A stretch of DNA of 64,000 nt from Alphaproteobacteria bacterium (GTDB lineage Bacteria; Pseudomonadota; Alphaproteobacteria; Rhodobacterales; Rhodobacteraceae). Made by a program: the position numbers and the translations under genes. Under the pieces are notes generated by a model. It saw only the letters and a list, made by a program, of their open reading frames with translations, was not told the origin of the DNA and ran no database searches. This document shows positions 1 to 9,884 of this stretch, piece by piece. Where the stretch lies: assembly GCA_030425925.1 (NCBI GenBank), contig JAUHZO010000001.1, forward strand, positions 391,945 to 455,944. Reading direction: 5' to 3'. Positions within the stretch are counted from its first letter, which is position 1, and every line of letters starts with the position of its first letter.

Positions 1-1
1 C

Positions 2-82
2 TGCGGTAGGGTGCGCTACAGCGCACCCGTGGTGCACACCGGTTGGGGTCGGCGAAGGTGCGCTTTAGCGCACCCTACCGCA
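2..82. repeat. Composite palindromic repeat (family A), inverted pair
   Basis: Two copies of a short GC-rich unit face each other. Bases 2-17 (TGCGGTAGGGTGCGCT) are the exact reverse complement of bases 67-82, and each copy also carries its own small palindrome (GTGCGCT..AGCGCAC). A third single copy lies at 4620-4642. It lies just beyond the 3' end of uvrB, so the RNA could fold into a long hairpin and limit readthrough. I infer a dispersed REP-like element; function unknown. Confidence 0.75.
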
Positions 83-144
83 ACCGGCCTCGCGGTGCGC
101 AGGGTTCGCGCCAACCCACCCGTGTTGCGCCTGGGGACAGGGCA

Positions 145-2343
<2,199 letters not shown>

Positions 2344-2757
2344 GGGCGACTCCCTTGGGGCCTTCAATGTGGCATCGGCACCGGGCATTGCAAGCATGGC
2401 GGGGCATCGGGGCGGCAAACGCCGCACCATGGCCTGCGGCAAATTGCCAAAACACATTTGCATCAAGAACTTAAGGCACAGATGCCCAAGAAGCGGGCAT
2501 CTCGACAAAACTGTCATCAAAAATTGACATTGCTTGAAGGCGATTTTGAAATGTAGCTTTGACCGGCAAGCAGCGCCTTTGGCCGGGCCGGTGCCACATA
2601 CACCCACCCCTCGCTCCCCGTGGTGACGTGTCTGCCAATGCCTGCTTGTACCCCGTTTCGCAAACGTGCCGCAGCGCCCGGGTAAAATCCGGCGTGTCCG
2701 ATACTTGCCCTTGCGCCGGAAATCCCGGATAACGCGAGGCAATAAAGGAGGTGTGAC
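2344..2757. other. Intergenic region between divergent uvrB and the NDUFS4-like gene
   Basis: This 414-base stretch has no convincing gene. It must hold the uvrB promoter (minus) and the promoter of the complex I subunit gene (plus). A good sigma70-like candidate for the latter is annotated at 2524-2552. That would leave a leader of about 200 nt before the 2758 start, long enough for a regulatory RNA element, but I recognise no known riboswitch in it. Confidence 0.5.
2524..2552 (+). promoter_or_regulatory. Candidate sigma70 promoter upstream of NDUFS4-like gene
   Basis: TTGACA at 2524-2529, a 17-base spacer, then TGAAAT at 2547-2552. The -35 is consensus and the -10 is weak. The predicted start near 2559 gives a leader of about 200 nt. 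Confidence 0.4.
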
Positions 2758-3069
2758 ATGCGTGCACGCATCTATCAGCCGGCCCGGACAGCGATGTCTT
2801 CGGGTCAGGGCAAAACCCGGCACTGGGTGCTGGAATTCGCCCCGCAAAGCCCCCGCGCGGTGGACCCGCTGATGGGCTGGACGTCGTCGGACGACACCCA
2901 GAGCCAGGTCCGGCTGCGCTTTGACAGCCGCGAGGCGGCGCTGGCCTATGCCCGCGACCACGGCATCGACGCCCTGGTGTTCGAGCCGAAAAAGCGCAAG
3001 CCGAACATCCGGCCGCGCGGATACGCGGAAAACTTTGCGGTGGACCGGCGCACGGCCTGGACCCACTGA
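2758..3069 (+). CDS. ETC complex I subunit, NDUFS4-like
   Basis: A 103-residue protein matching the ETC complex I conserved region seen in alphaproteobacterial relatives of mitochondrial NDUFS4 (18 kDa/AQDQ subunit), an accessory subunit of NADH:ubiquinone oxidoreductase. Visible family features are the [13 protein letters not shown] start, HWVLEF, the [12 protein letters not shown] segment and the [15 protein letters not shown] end. A strong Shine-Dalgarno (AAAGGAGG) lies just before the ATG. The gene stands alone, followed by a strong terminator, rather than in a nuo operon. Confidence 0.92.
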   Translation: MRARIYQPARTAMSSGQGKTRHWVLEFAPQSPRAVDPLMGWTSSDDTQSQVRLRFDSREAALAYARDHGIDALVFEPKKRKPNIRPRGYAENFAVDRRTAWTH

Positions 3070-3080
3070 GAACAAGAAGA

Positions 3081-3112
3081 AGGGGGGCGGTCACGCCCCC
3101 TTGTCGTTTTTT
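3081..3112 (+). terminator. Rho-independent terminator after NDUFS4-like gene
   Basis: Stem GGGGGGCG / CGCCCCC around a GTCA loop, followed by TTGTCGTTTTTT. It lies between the 3069 stop and the 3130 start. Confidence 0.85.
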
Positions 3113-3129
3113 CAGCGAAAGGAATTCCC

Positions 3130-4560
3130 ATGCGTCCTGTCATTCTGGCCCTTTTCGGCCTGACCGCCCTGCCGGCCCTTGCCGAACCGGCCACCGAAGC
3201 AGAGGCCGCGCGCCTTCAGGCGGTGTTCGAACGCTATGTCGGCGCCGAGACCGGCATCGCCTCGGTTGCGCCGGATGGCGAAAGCTATGTGGTCACCCTC
3301 GACCCCGCACCGCTGGTGGCCATGATCCCCGACGATTCGGCCACTGTCACGGTCGCGCCCTATCAACTCAGGATCGCCCCACTGGGCGGCGGGCGCTGGG
3401 ATGTCGAGCCGCTGACGCCTTTCGCCTTTGACGTGGACGTGCCGGATCTGTTCTCGATGCGCGTCGGCTACGAAACGTTCACCTCGTCCGCGGTCTGGAA
3501 CGACTCCCTGTCGATGTTCGAAAGCGTCGATTCGGTCATCGGCAATCTCAGCATGATGCAGCGCACGGTAGAGCCGTCGGGCGCTGTCAGCGAGATCAGC
3601 TATGACATCGAAGAGATCACTTATCGCGAACGCTCGACCGCCGCGGCCGAAGGCGGGGTGGACAGCACCTCGCGCATCAGCGCCACCGGCATCACCGAAA
3701 CCGTCGCGATGGAGGGCATGCCTTTTCCGATGACGTTCGACATCACGCTGGACGGCTACGAGATGCAGGCAGAGGTGGCCGCGCTGCAGCCCGCAGCCAT
3801 GCTGGACCTGCTGGCCTGGGCCGTCGCCCGGCCCCAGGGCCCCCTGACCGCCGCGCAAGAGTCCGAGTTGAAGGCCGCGCTGCAGGCGCTGGTGCCGGTC
3901 TTCGCCGCCGTGTCGTCCGACGCGACCTTTACCAACCTCGTGGTGGACTCGCCCTTCGGCCGGATGGCTGCCGAAAGCGGCGTGATCGAGGTTGCGATGA
4001 ACGGCGTGGTCGCCGATGGCCGCCTGCATGAACGCATCGCGCTGGACGGTCTGACGCTGCCGACACAAATGATCCCGCCCTGGGCGCATCCGCTTCTGCC
4101 TGACAGCGCACAACTGGATTTCACCGTCGACGGGTTCGATCTGGCCGGCCCGGCCGGCATCCTGCTGACCGAGGTCAATTTCCTGCAAGGCCCCGATGCG
4201 GAGACCGAGGCGCGCCTGCTGTCCGCCCTGCTGCCCGATGGGGTCGTGTCGATCTCGACCGAAGCGACGGGCGCTGTGTCGGCAGAGTACGATCTGTCCA
4301 TGAGCGGCACGCTTCTGGCCGGTCCGGTGGGGGATCCCACGGGCGAGGCGACGATCCGGCTGATCGGCATGGACGCGATCCTGGCGGCACTGGGCACCGC
4401 GCCCGACGACGTGTCATCCGGCGCGGTGCCCGCGATGATGATGGCGCGCGGCATGGCCCAGGCCCAGGAGGGCGGCGCGCTGGTCTGGAACATCGAACTG
4501 ACCGCAGATGGCGGGGTGCTGGTGAACGGCATCGACATGTCGGCCATGGGCGCGCAGTAA
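3130..4560 (+). CDS. Secreted protein of unknown function (DUF2125/DUF945-like)
   Basis: A 476-residue protein with a Sec signal peptide (residues 1 to about 18, cleavage after ALA). The mature part alternates short hydrophobic and polar segments (for example VVTLDPAPLV, VDVPDLFSMRV), suggesting repeated beta-strands, with no cysteines or catalytic motif that I recognise. Overall character resembles the DUF2125/DUF945 periplasmic proteins common in Rhodobacterales, but the family assignment is by impression only. It is preceded by a terminator and has its own Shine-Dalgarno-like GAAAGGAA, so it is probably monocistronic. Confidence 0.75.
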   Translation: MRPVILALFGLTALPALAEPATEAEAARLQAVFERYVGAETGIASVAPDGESYVVTLDPAPLVAMIPDDSATVTVAPYQLRIAPLGGGRWDVEPLTPFAFDVDVPDLFSMRVGYETFTSSAVWNDSLSMFESVDSVIGNLSMMQRTVEPSGAVSEISYDIEEITYRERSTAAAEGGVDSTSRISATGITETVAMEGMPFPMTFDITLDGYEMQAEVAALQPAAMLDLLAWAVARPQGPLTAAQESELKAALQALVPVFAAVSSDATFTNLVVDSPFGRMAAESGVIEVAMNGVVADGRLHERIALDGLTLPTQMIPPWAHPLLPDSAQLDFTVDGFDLAGPAGILLTEVNFLQGPDAETEARLLSALLPDGVVSISTEATGAVSAEYDLSMSGTLLAGPVGDPTGEATIRLIGMDAILAALGTAPDDVSSGAVPAMMMARGMAQAQEGGALVWNIELTADGGVLVNGIDMSAMGAQ

Positions 4561-4619
4561 CACCGGCCCGGACCGGCCGCACCCGACGGTCGGTCCTTGT
4601 CTTTGATCACGACAGGACG

Positions 4620-4642
4620 GGTGCGCTGTAGCGCACCCTACG
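4620..4642. repeat. Palindromic repeat (family A), single copy
   Basis: The unit GGTGCGCTGTAGCGCACC followed by CTACGG repeats the element at 2-82 with a changed centre. It sits in the convergent space between the genes ending at 4560 and 4676. Confidence 0.7.
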
Positions 4643-4675
4643 GCATGATGCGGGTGCCGGGCCGCGCGGGCCGCG

Positions 4676-4924
4676 TCAGTCGAAATCGAACAGGTCGGCC
4701 AGAAGGCCGCCGCGCCGTTTCCGGCCTCCGGAATGGCCGTAATCCTCGTCATCCATCCGCCGGTCGCGCGCAGCAAAGCTTTCCGACTGCGCCGCGCTGC
4801 GGTCGATGATCTTGTCCAGTTCGCCGCGATCGAGCCACACGCCACGGCATTGCGGGCAATAGTCGATCTCGACCCCCGAACGTTCGGCGATCACAAGGTT
4901 GCTTCCGTCGATGGGGCATTTCAT
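4676..4924 (-). CDS. Zinc-ribbon (zf-TFIIB-like) small protein
   Basis: An 82-residue protein of the zf-TFIIB-like zinc-ribbon family: MKCPIDGSNL, then DYCPQCRGVWLDRGELDKII (C23/C26), then a charged tail ending in LLADLFDFD. The first knuckle, normally CPxC, reads CPID here, so one zinc ligand is missing or replaced by Asp. Function is unknown in the family. The start is the ATG at MKCP, because upstream codons do not resemble the family. Confidence 0.85.
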   Translation of the reverse strand: MKCPIDGSNLVIAERSGVEIDYCPQCRGVWLDRGELDKIIDRSAAQSESFAARDRRMDDEDYGHSGGRKRRGGLLADLFDFD

Positions 4925-5040
4925 GGCGCGGTCTATCCTTTCCGGTTTGTATTCCAACCAGATAGGATGTCGCGCCGCGATTGCATCCCCGAGCGGCGCG
5001 CGCCGGGCGACGCATCCGCCCGAAACAGGCGATACGGCAC

Positions 5041-5073
5041 AAAAAAACGCGGCCCCCGTTCGGGCGCCGCGCC
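5041..5073 (-). terminator. Rho-independent terminator of the cold-shock gene
   Basis: Read on the minus strand: stem CGCGGC-x-CCC / GGG-x-GCCGCG with a GAAC loop, followed by at least seven T. It begins about 25 bases after the cold-shock stop codon. Confidence 0.85.
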
Positions 5074-5096
5074 TGTCTTTCACGACCGGTGCCGGC

Positions 5097-5303
5097 TTAT
5101 GCCAGCGCCAGATTCGACGCGCTTTCACGGCCGTCACGACCGGATTCGATGTCGAAGGTCACTTTCTGGTTGTCGGCGAGGCCGGTCAGGCCGGCGCGCT
5201 CGACCGCCGAGATGTGCACGAAGACGTCCTTGCCGCCATGTTCCGGCTGGATGAAGCCGAAGCCCTTGGTGGAGTTGAACCATTTCACAGTGCCATTGGC
5301 CAT
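5097..5303 (-). CDS. Cold-shock-domain protein (CspA family)
   Basis: A 68-residue single OB-fold protein that binds single-stranded RNA and DNA and acts as an RNA chaperone. RNP1 (KGFGFIQP, 13-20) and RNP2 (DVFVHIS, 26-32) are intact, and [10 protein letters not shown] is the usual family start. Family length is 65-70 residues. It is followed by its own strong terminator. About 170 bases separate it from trxC upstream, compatible with the long structured leader typical of csp mRNAs. Confidence 0.96.
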   Translation of the reverse strand: MANGTVKWFNSTKGFGFIQPEHGGKDVFVHISAVERAGLTGLADNQKVTFDIESGRDGRESASNLALA

Positions 5304-5471
5304 CTGTCTTTTCCTTGTGTCAAATACCGCTCGCACTGTGCAGCGGCCCGGCAAAACGCGTCTGGATCGAGTGACTGCGTGCCGGTGACGGAAAACAGAA
5401 AGGATCGAGGAGCAAGTCTTAGCCCGCCTCCACTGCCAGACTCCGCTGCGTTTTGCAAGCGGCATCTCGGC

Positions 5472-5900
5472 TCACTGTCCGCGCAGCCATCCCACGATCT
5501 GGCCTGCCGGCATTGCGCCAGACCTGCGTTTCACCTCGCGTCCGCCGGAAAACGCCGCCAGCGTGGGGATCCCGCGAATGCCATGTTGCGCGCCCGCGGC
5601 GGGAAAGGCTTCGGTGTTCAGCTTCACCAGCCGCGCCTCGCCGGCAAGCGACTCTGCCGCTCTGGAGAATTCGGGGGCCATGCTCCGGCACGGGCCGCAC
5701 CAGGGCGCCCAGAAGTCAACGACCAGCGGCACCTCGTCCACCCGCGCCGCGCGCGCCAGCGTCCTGGCATCCACCTCGACGGCACGTCCCGGCATCAGGG
5801 GCGCGCCACAGGTGCCGCATTTGGGCCCGGCCCCCAGACGGTCCGACGGCACGCGGTTCAGCTGACCGCAGTCGAGACAACTCAGTTTCTTTCCCGCCAT
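5472..5900 (-). CDS. trxC: Thioredoxin 2 (TrxC-type, zinc-binding)
   Basis: A cytoplasmic disulfide reductase of 142 residues. The N-terminal zinc ribbon uses C8/C11 and C28/C31, as in E. coli TrxC, followed by a thioredoxin fold with active site WCGPC at 67-71 and the cis-Pro region GIRGIPTL. There is no signal peptide. It is transcribed in the same direction as csp but separated by about 170 bases, so co-transcription is uncertain. Confidence 0.95.
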   Translation of the reverse strand: MAGKKLSCLDCGQLNRVPSDRLGAGPKCGTCGAPLMPGRAVEVDARTLARAARVDEVPLVVDFWAPWCGPCRSMAPEFSRAAESLAGEARLVKLNTEAFPAAGAQHGIRGIPTLAAFSGGREVKRRSGAMPAGQIVGWLRGQ

Positions 5901-5966
5901 GGCAGGGTCCTCTCATCACATTCCGATACTGATATGTGATAGGACCCACCCGTCTTCAAGCCCCCG

Positions 5967-6566
5967 TCATGACCCGCCTGCCACCGTCAACCCCAGCATC
6001 CGCCAGCCCTGCATGCCCCAGCGGTAATAGCTGATCTTGTCCGCCGGATAGCCTGCCTCGATGATGCGCCGGATCGCGGTGGGCGACTGGCCGCACCATG
6101 GGCCGTTGCAGAACATCACCAGCGCCGGCACCCCCTCCGGATCGCAGATATAGCCGTCGAAATCCACTTCGCAGCCCAGCTCGTGCAGGCGGTCGGCCAT
6201 CTCGGTATAGGGCATGTTGATGCTGCCGGGGATCGTGCCGGTTTCCCAGTCGGGGCGCACGCGCCCGTCCACCACCAGCGTCCCGGGATCCTGCAACGCC
6301 GCAAGTACCTCCAGTTCGCCGACCGTGGTGACGCCTTCGGCCGGAACCATGGGCTGGATGCAGAAATCCGGGCAGGGCCGCGCGATGCGTGCAAACGCGC
6401 CCTCGATCACTGCGTTCGTGTCCTGCTCGCGGGAAATCGTGGCCGGGCCCCGCGCCGTGGGCACGGTGACCGACGCCATGTCGCGCGTGATGTTCACCTG
6501 ATCCGCCGCCACAGGCGATGCCAGCGCCGCAAGAAAAGCCGGGATGGCCAGGAAATCAAATCTCAT
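5967..6566 (-). CDS. Periplasmic rhodanese-like protein
   Basis: A 199-residue exported protein with a signal peptide (MRFDFLAIPAFLAALASPVAA) followed by a rhodanese domain. The active-site loop reads MFCNGPWCGQSP, with the putative catalytic Cys in FCNG. DGRVRPDWETGTIPGSINMPY is the rhodanese substrate-side motif. Similar PQQ- or cytochrome-associated rhodaneses occur in methylotrophic alphaproteobacteria, but no such genes are adjacent. The likely role is sulfur transfer or redox chemistry in the periplasm. The start at MRFDF gives the signal peptide. Confidence 0.85.
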   Translation of the reverse strand: MRFDFLAIPAFLAALASPVAADQVNITRDMASVTVPTARGPATISREQDTNAVIEGAFARIARPCPDFCIQPMVPAEGVTTVGELEVLAALQDPGTLVVDGRVRPDWETGTIPGSINMPYTEMADRLHELGCEVDFDGYICDPEGVPALVMFCNGPWCGQSPTAIRRIIEAGYPADKISYYRWGMQGWRMLGLTVAGGS

Positions 6567-6688
6567 GTCGCGTCCTCCGTCACATGGGTTGCCAGAGCCT
6601 AGCGCGCCGCCGACCCGTGGCACAATCCGCAGATGCTTGCCCCATCGCGCCACACGCGATACGATTCGTCAAAACGCCGGAGCGTCCC

Positions 6689-7072
6689 ATGCCCCTGACC
6701 AGTTTCGACCATGTCAACATCCGCACCCGCAACCTGGACAGGATGGTGGCCTGGTATGGCGACGTGCTTGGCCTGATGCCGGGGCCTCGCCCGGATTTCC
6801 CGTTTGGCGGCGCGTGGCTTTATCTGGGGGATCGGGCGCATATCCACCTGGTCGACGTTCCCGACCAGCGCGACGCCGTGCTGGACAACACGCTGGAGCA
6901 TTTTGCCTTCCGCGCCACCGGAATGGCACAGATGCGCGCCCGTCTGGACGCGCGGGGCATTGCCTACACCATCGACCCGGTGCCCACCCTTCCCGTCGTG
7001 CAGATCAACTTCCGCGACCCCGACGGCAACCACATCCATCTCGACTATCATTCCGACGAATACAGCGGCTGA
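6689..7072 (+). CDS. VOC-family (glyoxalase/bleomycin-resistance fold) protein
   Basis: A 127-residue vicinal-oxygen-chelate protein. It begins FDHVNIRTRNLDRMVAWYGDVLGL, carries HIHLVDV in the middle, and ends INFRDPDGNHIHLDY. Histidines at H8 and HIH, plus the final acidic/His positions, are suitable metal ligands. Family members include glyoxalases, dioxygenases and resistance proteins; the substrate here cannot be predicted. It is convergent with the hemerythrin gene. Confidence 0.9.
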   Translation: MPLTSFDHVNIRTRNLDRMVAWYGDVLGLMPGPRPDFPFGGAWLYLGDRAHIHLVDVPDQRDAVLDNTLEHFAFRATGMAQMRARLDARGIAYTIDPVPTLPVVQINFRDPDGNHIHLDYHSDEYSG

Positions 7073-7098
7073 GCCTGCGGGCCCGCGCCAGCGGCCGC

Positions 7099-7653
7099 TC
7101 AGTGCAGACCGTCCGGCCCGTGGCGCAGGATAAGCGGCACGACAAGGTCTTCCTCGTCCTCCAGATGGCGCAGCAACTGCGCCTCGAAACTCAGGAGTTC
7201 ACGGTGAAACGCCCCGGCCTCGCCCCGGGCCTGAAGCACGGCATTGGCCGTCGTCGTGAACCGCGCCAGCAGCGCGTCCAGCGCGTGGTGATCGCGGTCG
7301 AGAATGTCAAAGCCACGCGCCACGTGCGGCTCCAGCCCCTGCAGCACCGGGAAGTAATGCATGTCCTCGATCTGGTGATGGCCGTGCAGCTGGTTCACCA
7401 GCATCCCGCCCAGCCGGGCAAGCCGCGCCTTGTGGCTGCCGGTCTCCAGCGTGCCGTCGACCGCGGCCTCGGCATCGCTGCGCAGGGTTTCGGTCAGGCG
7501 GCGGAACATCATGTGACGGTCCAGCCAGAACGCCACCAGCCCGGCAAAATGCGGATGCGAGGCCCAGCTGTCGCGGGGAAATGCCTCGACCAGCGCCCGC
7601 AGCGCGTCGGGCAGCCCCTCGCGGGTGGAAAGATCGTCGACCGGATTGGACAT
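7099..7653 (-). CDS. Hemerythrin HHE-domain protein
   Basis: A 184-residue all-helical protein with hemerythrin-type metal ligands: HPHF and DRHMMF near the N-terminus, HGHHQIEDMHYFP in the middle, RDHHALD, and HLEDEEDLVVP at the end. HHE proteins bind a di-iron centre and take part in oxygen/NO sensing, iron-sulfur repair or redox stress. It lies downstream of, and in the same direction as, a universal stress protein with an FNR-box-like site, suggesting a low-oxygen or nitrosative-stress role (inference). Confidence 0.9.
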   Translation of the reverse strand: MSNPVDDLSTREGLPDALRALVEAFPRDSWASHPHFAGLVAFWLDRHMMFRRLTETLRSDAEAAVDGTLETGSHKARLARLGGMLVNQLHGHHQIEDMHYFPVLQGLEPHVARGFDILDRDHHALDALLARFTTTANAVLQARGEAGAFHRELLSFEAQLLRHLEDEEDLVVPLILRHGPDGLH

Positions 7654-7709
7654 GGCACACCTCCACGGCCATAGCTGCCATGGCGGCGCGTGCTGTCAAT
7701 GTGCGTTTG

Positions 7710-8123
7710 TCAACGCAAAACGTGCACGGCACAGGCCGCGTGGCGCACCACCTGGCTGGCGGTGGATCCCAGTAGCAGGTCCTGCATCCCCGGCCGGTGC
7801 GAGGCGATGACGATCAGGTCGACCTTGTGCTCGTGCGCGTGATCCAGAATCGTGCGCCCGGCATGGCCGTCGATGACCGAAGCCGCGCCCCCCGGCACCC
7901 CGGAGGCCAGCGCCTCCAGTTCCGACCGGATCGCCGCGCGGGATTGCGCGAGGTATTCCGCGGGGAGGTAGTTGATGGCGTAGCCGGGCACCTGCTCCAT
8001 CACGTGAAGCAGCGTGATGCGCGCGCCTTCGGCTGCAAGCCGCTGCGCGATGGCGATGGCCGAGCGGGTCTTGGCCTCGGCCCCTTCATCAAAGGCGATC
8101 GGCACCAGGATGTTGTGATACAT
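7710..8123 (-). CDS. Universal stress protein (UspA family)
   Basis: A 137-residue single USP domain. MYHNILVPIAFDEGAEAK forms the first strand and the C-terminal nucleotide loop reads GMQDLLLGSTASQVVRHAACAVHVLR, the ATP-binding type G-2x-G-9x-S/T pattern in slightly altered form. The start is the ATG giving MYHN, preceded by GGAGGAAAAACC. The hemerythrin gene follows 57 bases downstream on the same strand, so the two may be co-transcribed. Confidence 0.93.
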   Translation of the reverse strand: MYHNILVPIAFDEGAEAKTRSAIAIAQRLAAEGARITLLHVMEQVPGYAINYLPAEYLAQSRAAIRSELEALASGVPGGAASVIDGHAGRTILDHAHEHKVDLIVIASHRPGMQDLLLGSTASQVVRHAACAVHVLR

Positions 8124-8172
8124 GGGTTTTTCCTCCTGCCGGGCAGGATGCGCCCCGCCATGGCGCACGACT

Positions 8173-8186
8173 TTGATGCAAGTCAG
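8173..8186. promoter_or_regulatory. FNR/FnrL-box-like site upstream of the usp gene
   Basis: TTGATGCAAGTCAG matches the FNR-family consensus TTGAT-N4-ATCAA at eight of ten positions, with a perfect left half. It lies about 50 bases upstream of the usp start, a usual place for an FNR-type activator site. Regulation is inferred, not shown. Confidence 0.4.
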
Positions 8187-8342
8187 AAACGTCCCAATAT
8201 CTCCATATTTTGCTCCTAGAACAGATCCGGGCCGCAGAACGCAGCCGATATCGGATCAGGTCGGACCAGAACGGGCCCGACCCGGTCGGGCGTGCGGAGG
8301 GCCGGACCAGCCCGCCGCGACGCGCTGTCGGAGAGCGATGCG

Positions 8343-9008
8343 ATGCGGTACCTGATTTGCGAATCCAGCTGGGAGATGATGGCCCTGGCCCGCGATCTCG
8401 AGGCCGGGGGCCTTCGGACAACCGGCACCGACCGGCTGCAGGATCTGCCGCATCTGCAGGACCTGCTGGAGGCCGAAGTCACCCTTCTCGACTCGCCGCC
8501 GGTGGACCTGATGCTGCGCCTGTCGGCCACCGGTGCGGTGGCGGTGGTCACGGATCACGCCGGGCCGGACGGGATTGCCCGCTGGTTCCGGCTGGGCGCG
8601 GCGGCGGTGCTGAGCCCCAAGGCCGAACCGGCCGAGATCGCGGCGCACCTGACCGCGATCGCCCGGCGGGTGCACGGGCTGTCCCGGCCGGTCTGGCAGG
8701 CCGGTGCCCTGCAACTGGACCTTGCCGCCCGGCGTGCGCGGCTGCACGGCCTGCCGCTGGCCCTGGCGCCCAAGGTCTATGACATGCTCGAATGCCTCGC
8801 CCTGCGCGCCGGGCGGCTGGTGTCGCGCGATCTGCTGATGAGCCAGCTTTACGGGCTGGAACGGGAACCGGATCTGCGCGTGCTCGACGTCTATGCCACC
8901 GCGTTGCGGCAGGCGCTGTCGAGTTGTGCGGACGACATCCGCATCAACACCGTGCGCGGTCAGGGCTACCGCATGATCGCCCGCGACGCGGCGCAGCACG
9001 CGGCCTGA
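8343..9008 (+). CDS. CtrA-like response regulator with degenerate receiver
   Basis: A 221-residue OmpR-type two-domain protein. The C-terminal winged helix (118-213) follows CtrA closely, with YDMLECLALRAG, LYGLEREPDLRVLDV and RGQGYRM in register with the CtrA family. The receiver domain (1-110) keeps Asp50 (LLDSPP), Thr70 and Lys93, but the acidic pocket that holds Mg2+ reads CESSW instead of the usual E/D-D-D. Phosphorylation may therefore be weak or absent. No histidine kinase is adjacent. The start at MRYL is chosen because the 17 codons before it are not receiver-like. It is most likely a transcription factor. Confidence 0.8.
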   Translation: MRYLICESSWEMMALARDLEAGGLRTTGTDRLQDLPHLQDLLEAEVTLLDSPPVDLMLRLSATGAVAVVTDHAGPDGIARWFRLGAAAVLSPKAEPAEIAAHLTAIARRVHGLSRPVWQAGALQLDLAARRARLHGLPLALAPKVYDMLECLALRAGRLVSRDLLMSQLYGLEREPDLRVLDVYATALRQALSSCADDIRINTVRGQGYRMIARDAAQHAA

Positions 9009-9169
9009 CCCCCCTGGCGCGGCGCAATGGCCACCCCGGCGCGCCAATCGACCGCGACCTGCGGCCGGGCGGGCAGATTGTCTTGACAGCCCAAGGGGTG
9101 CGGGGCCAAACAGGAGAAGACGTATGAGAGGCCGTTCAATGGCCCGTATCCGAGCAGCCCGGGACCCAC

Positions 9170-9877
9170 ATGACCAGCACGCAGCGTATTGAGGACTCTG
9201 TCCGCGAAACCATCATTTCGCGCCCCGACATCATTCTGGACGACAAGGACCTGATGCACGCGCTCATCACCGCGAACGAACGCGCGATGGGCGGCAACAT
9301 CATCGACCTGCGCGGCATCGCGATGGAACGGCTGGAAGCGCGGCTTGACCGGCTGGAAGACACCCATCGCTCTGTCATTGCCGCGGCCTATGAAAACCTG
9401 GCCGGTACCAACCAGATTCACCGCGCCGTCCTGCGGATGCTGGACCCGGTGGAGTTCGAGCCGTTCCTGCGCGATCTCGGTGGCGAGGTGGCGCAGATCC
9501 TGCGGGTGGACGTGATCAAGCTGGTGCTGGAATCGGTGCAGAACGACAACGACCCGGCGGTCAAGCGCCTGGGCACGGTCCTGTCGGTGGCCGAGCCCGG
9601 CTTTGTCGAGACGTTCGTGGCCGACGGGCGCGAAGCGCCGCTGCGCCCCGTGACCCTGCGCCAGGTGAGCACGGGCAATGCCCGCATCTACGGCGAAAAG
9701 GCCGAATGGATCCGGTCAGAAGCCTGTCTGAAGCTCGATTTCGGCCCGGGCCGCCTGCCCGGCCTGCTGCTGATGGGGTCGGAAGACCCGCACATGTTCA
9801 CCCCGCAGCAGGGCACCGATTTGCTGTCCTTCTTCGCGGGCGTGTTCGAACGGGCCATGCGGCGTTGGCTGTCGTGA
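9170..9877 (+). CDS. DUF484 family protein
   Basis: A 235-residue protein with an N-terminal helical segment containing RPDIILDDKDLMHAL, a central coiled coil (AMERLEARLDRLEDTHRSV), and a GAF-like C-terminal half (LVLESVQNDNDP, LLLMGSEDPHMFTPQQGTDLLSFFAGVFERAMRRWL). DUF484 genes are classically found immediately upstream of xerC, as here, where the next start is seven bases after the stop. The molecular function of the family is unknown. Confidence 0.9.
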   Translation: MTSTQRIEDSVRETIISRPDIILDDKDLMHALITANERAMGGNIIDLRGIAMERLEARLDRLEDTHRSVIAAAYENLAGTNQIHRAVLRMLDPVEFEPFLRDLGGEVAQILRVDVIKLVLESVQNDNDPAVKRLGTVLSVAEPGFVETFVADGREAPLRPVTLRQVSTGNARIYGEKAEWIRSEACLKLDFGPGRLPGLLLMGSEDPHMFTPQQGTDLLSFFAGVFERAMRRWLS

Positions 9878-9884
9878 CCGGGCT

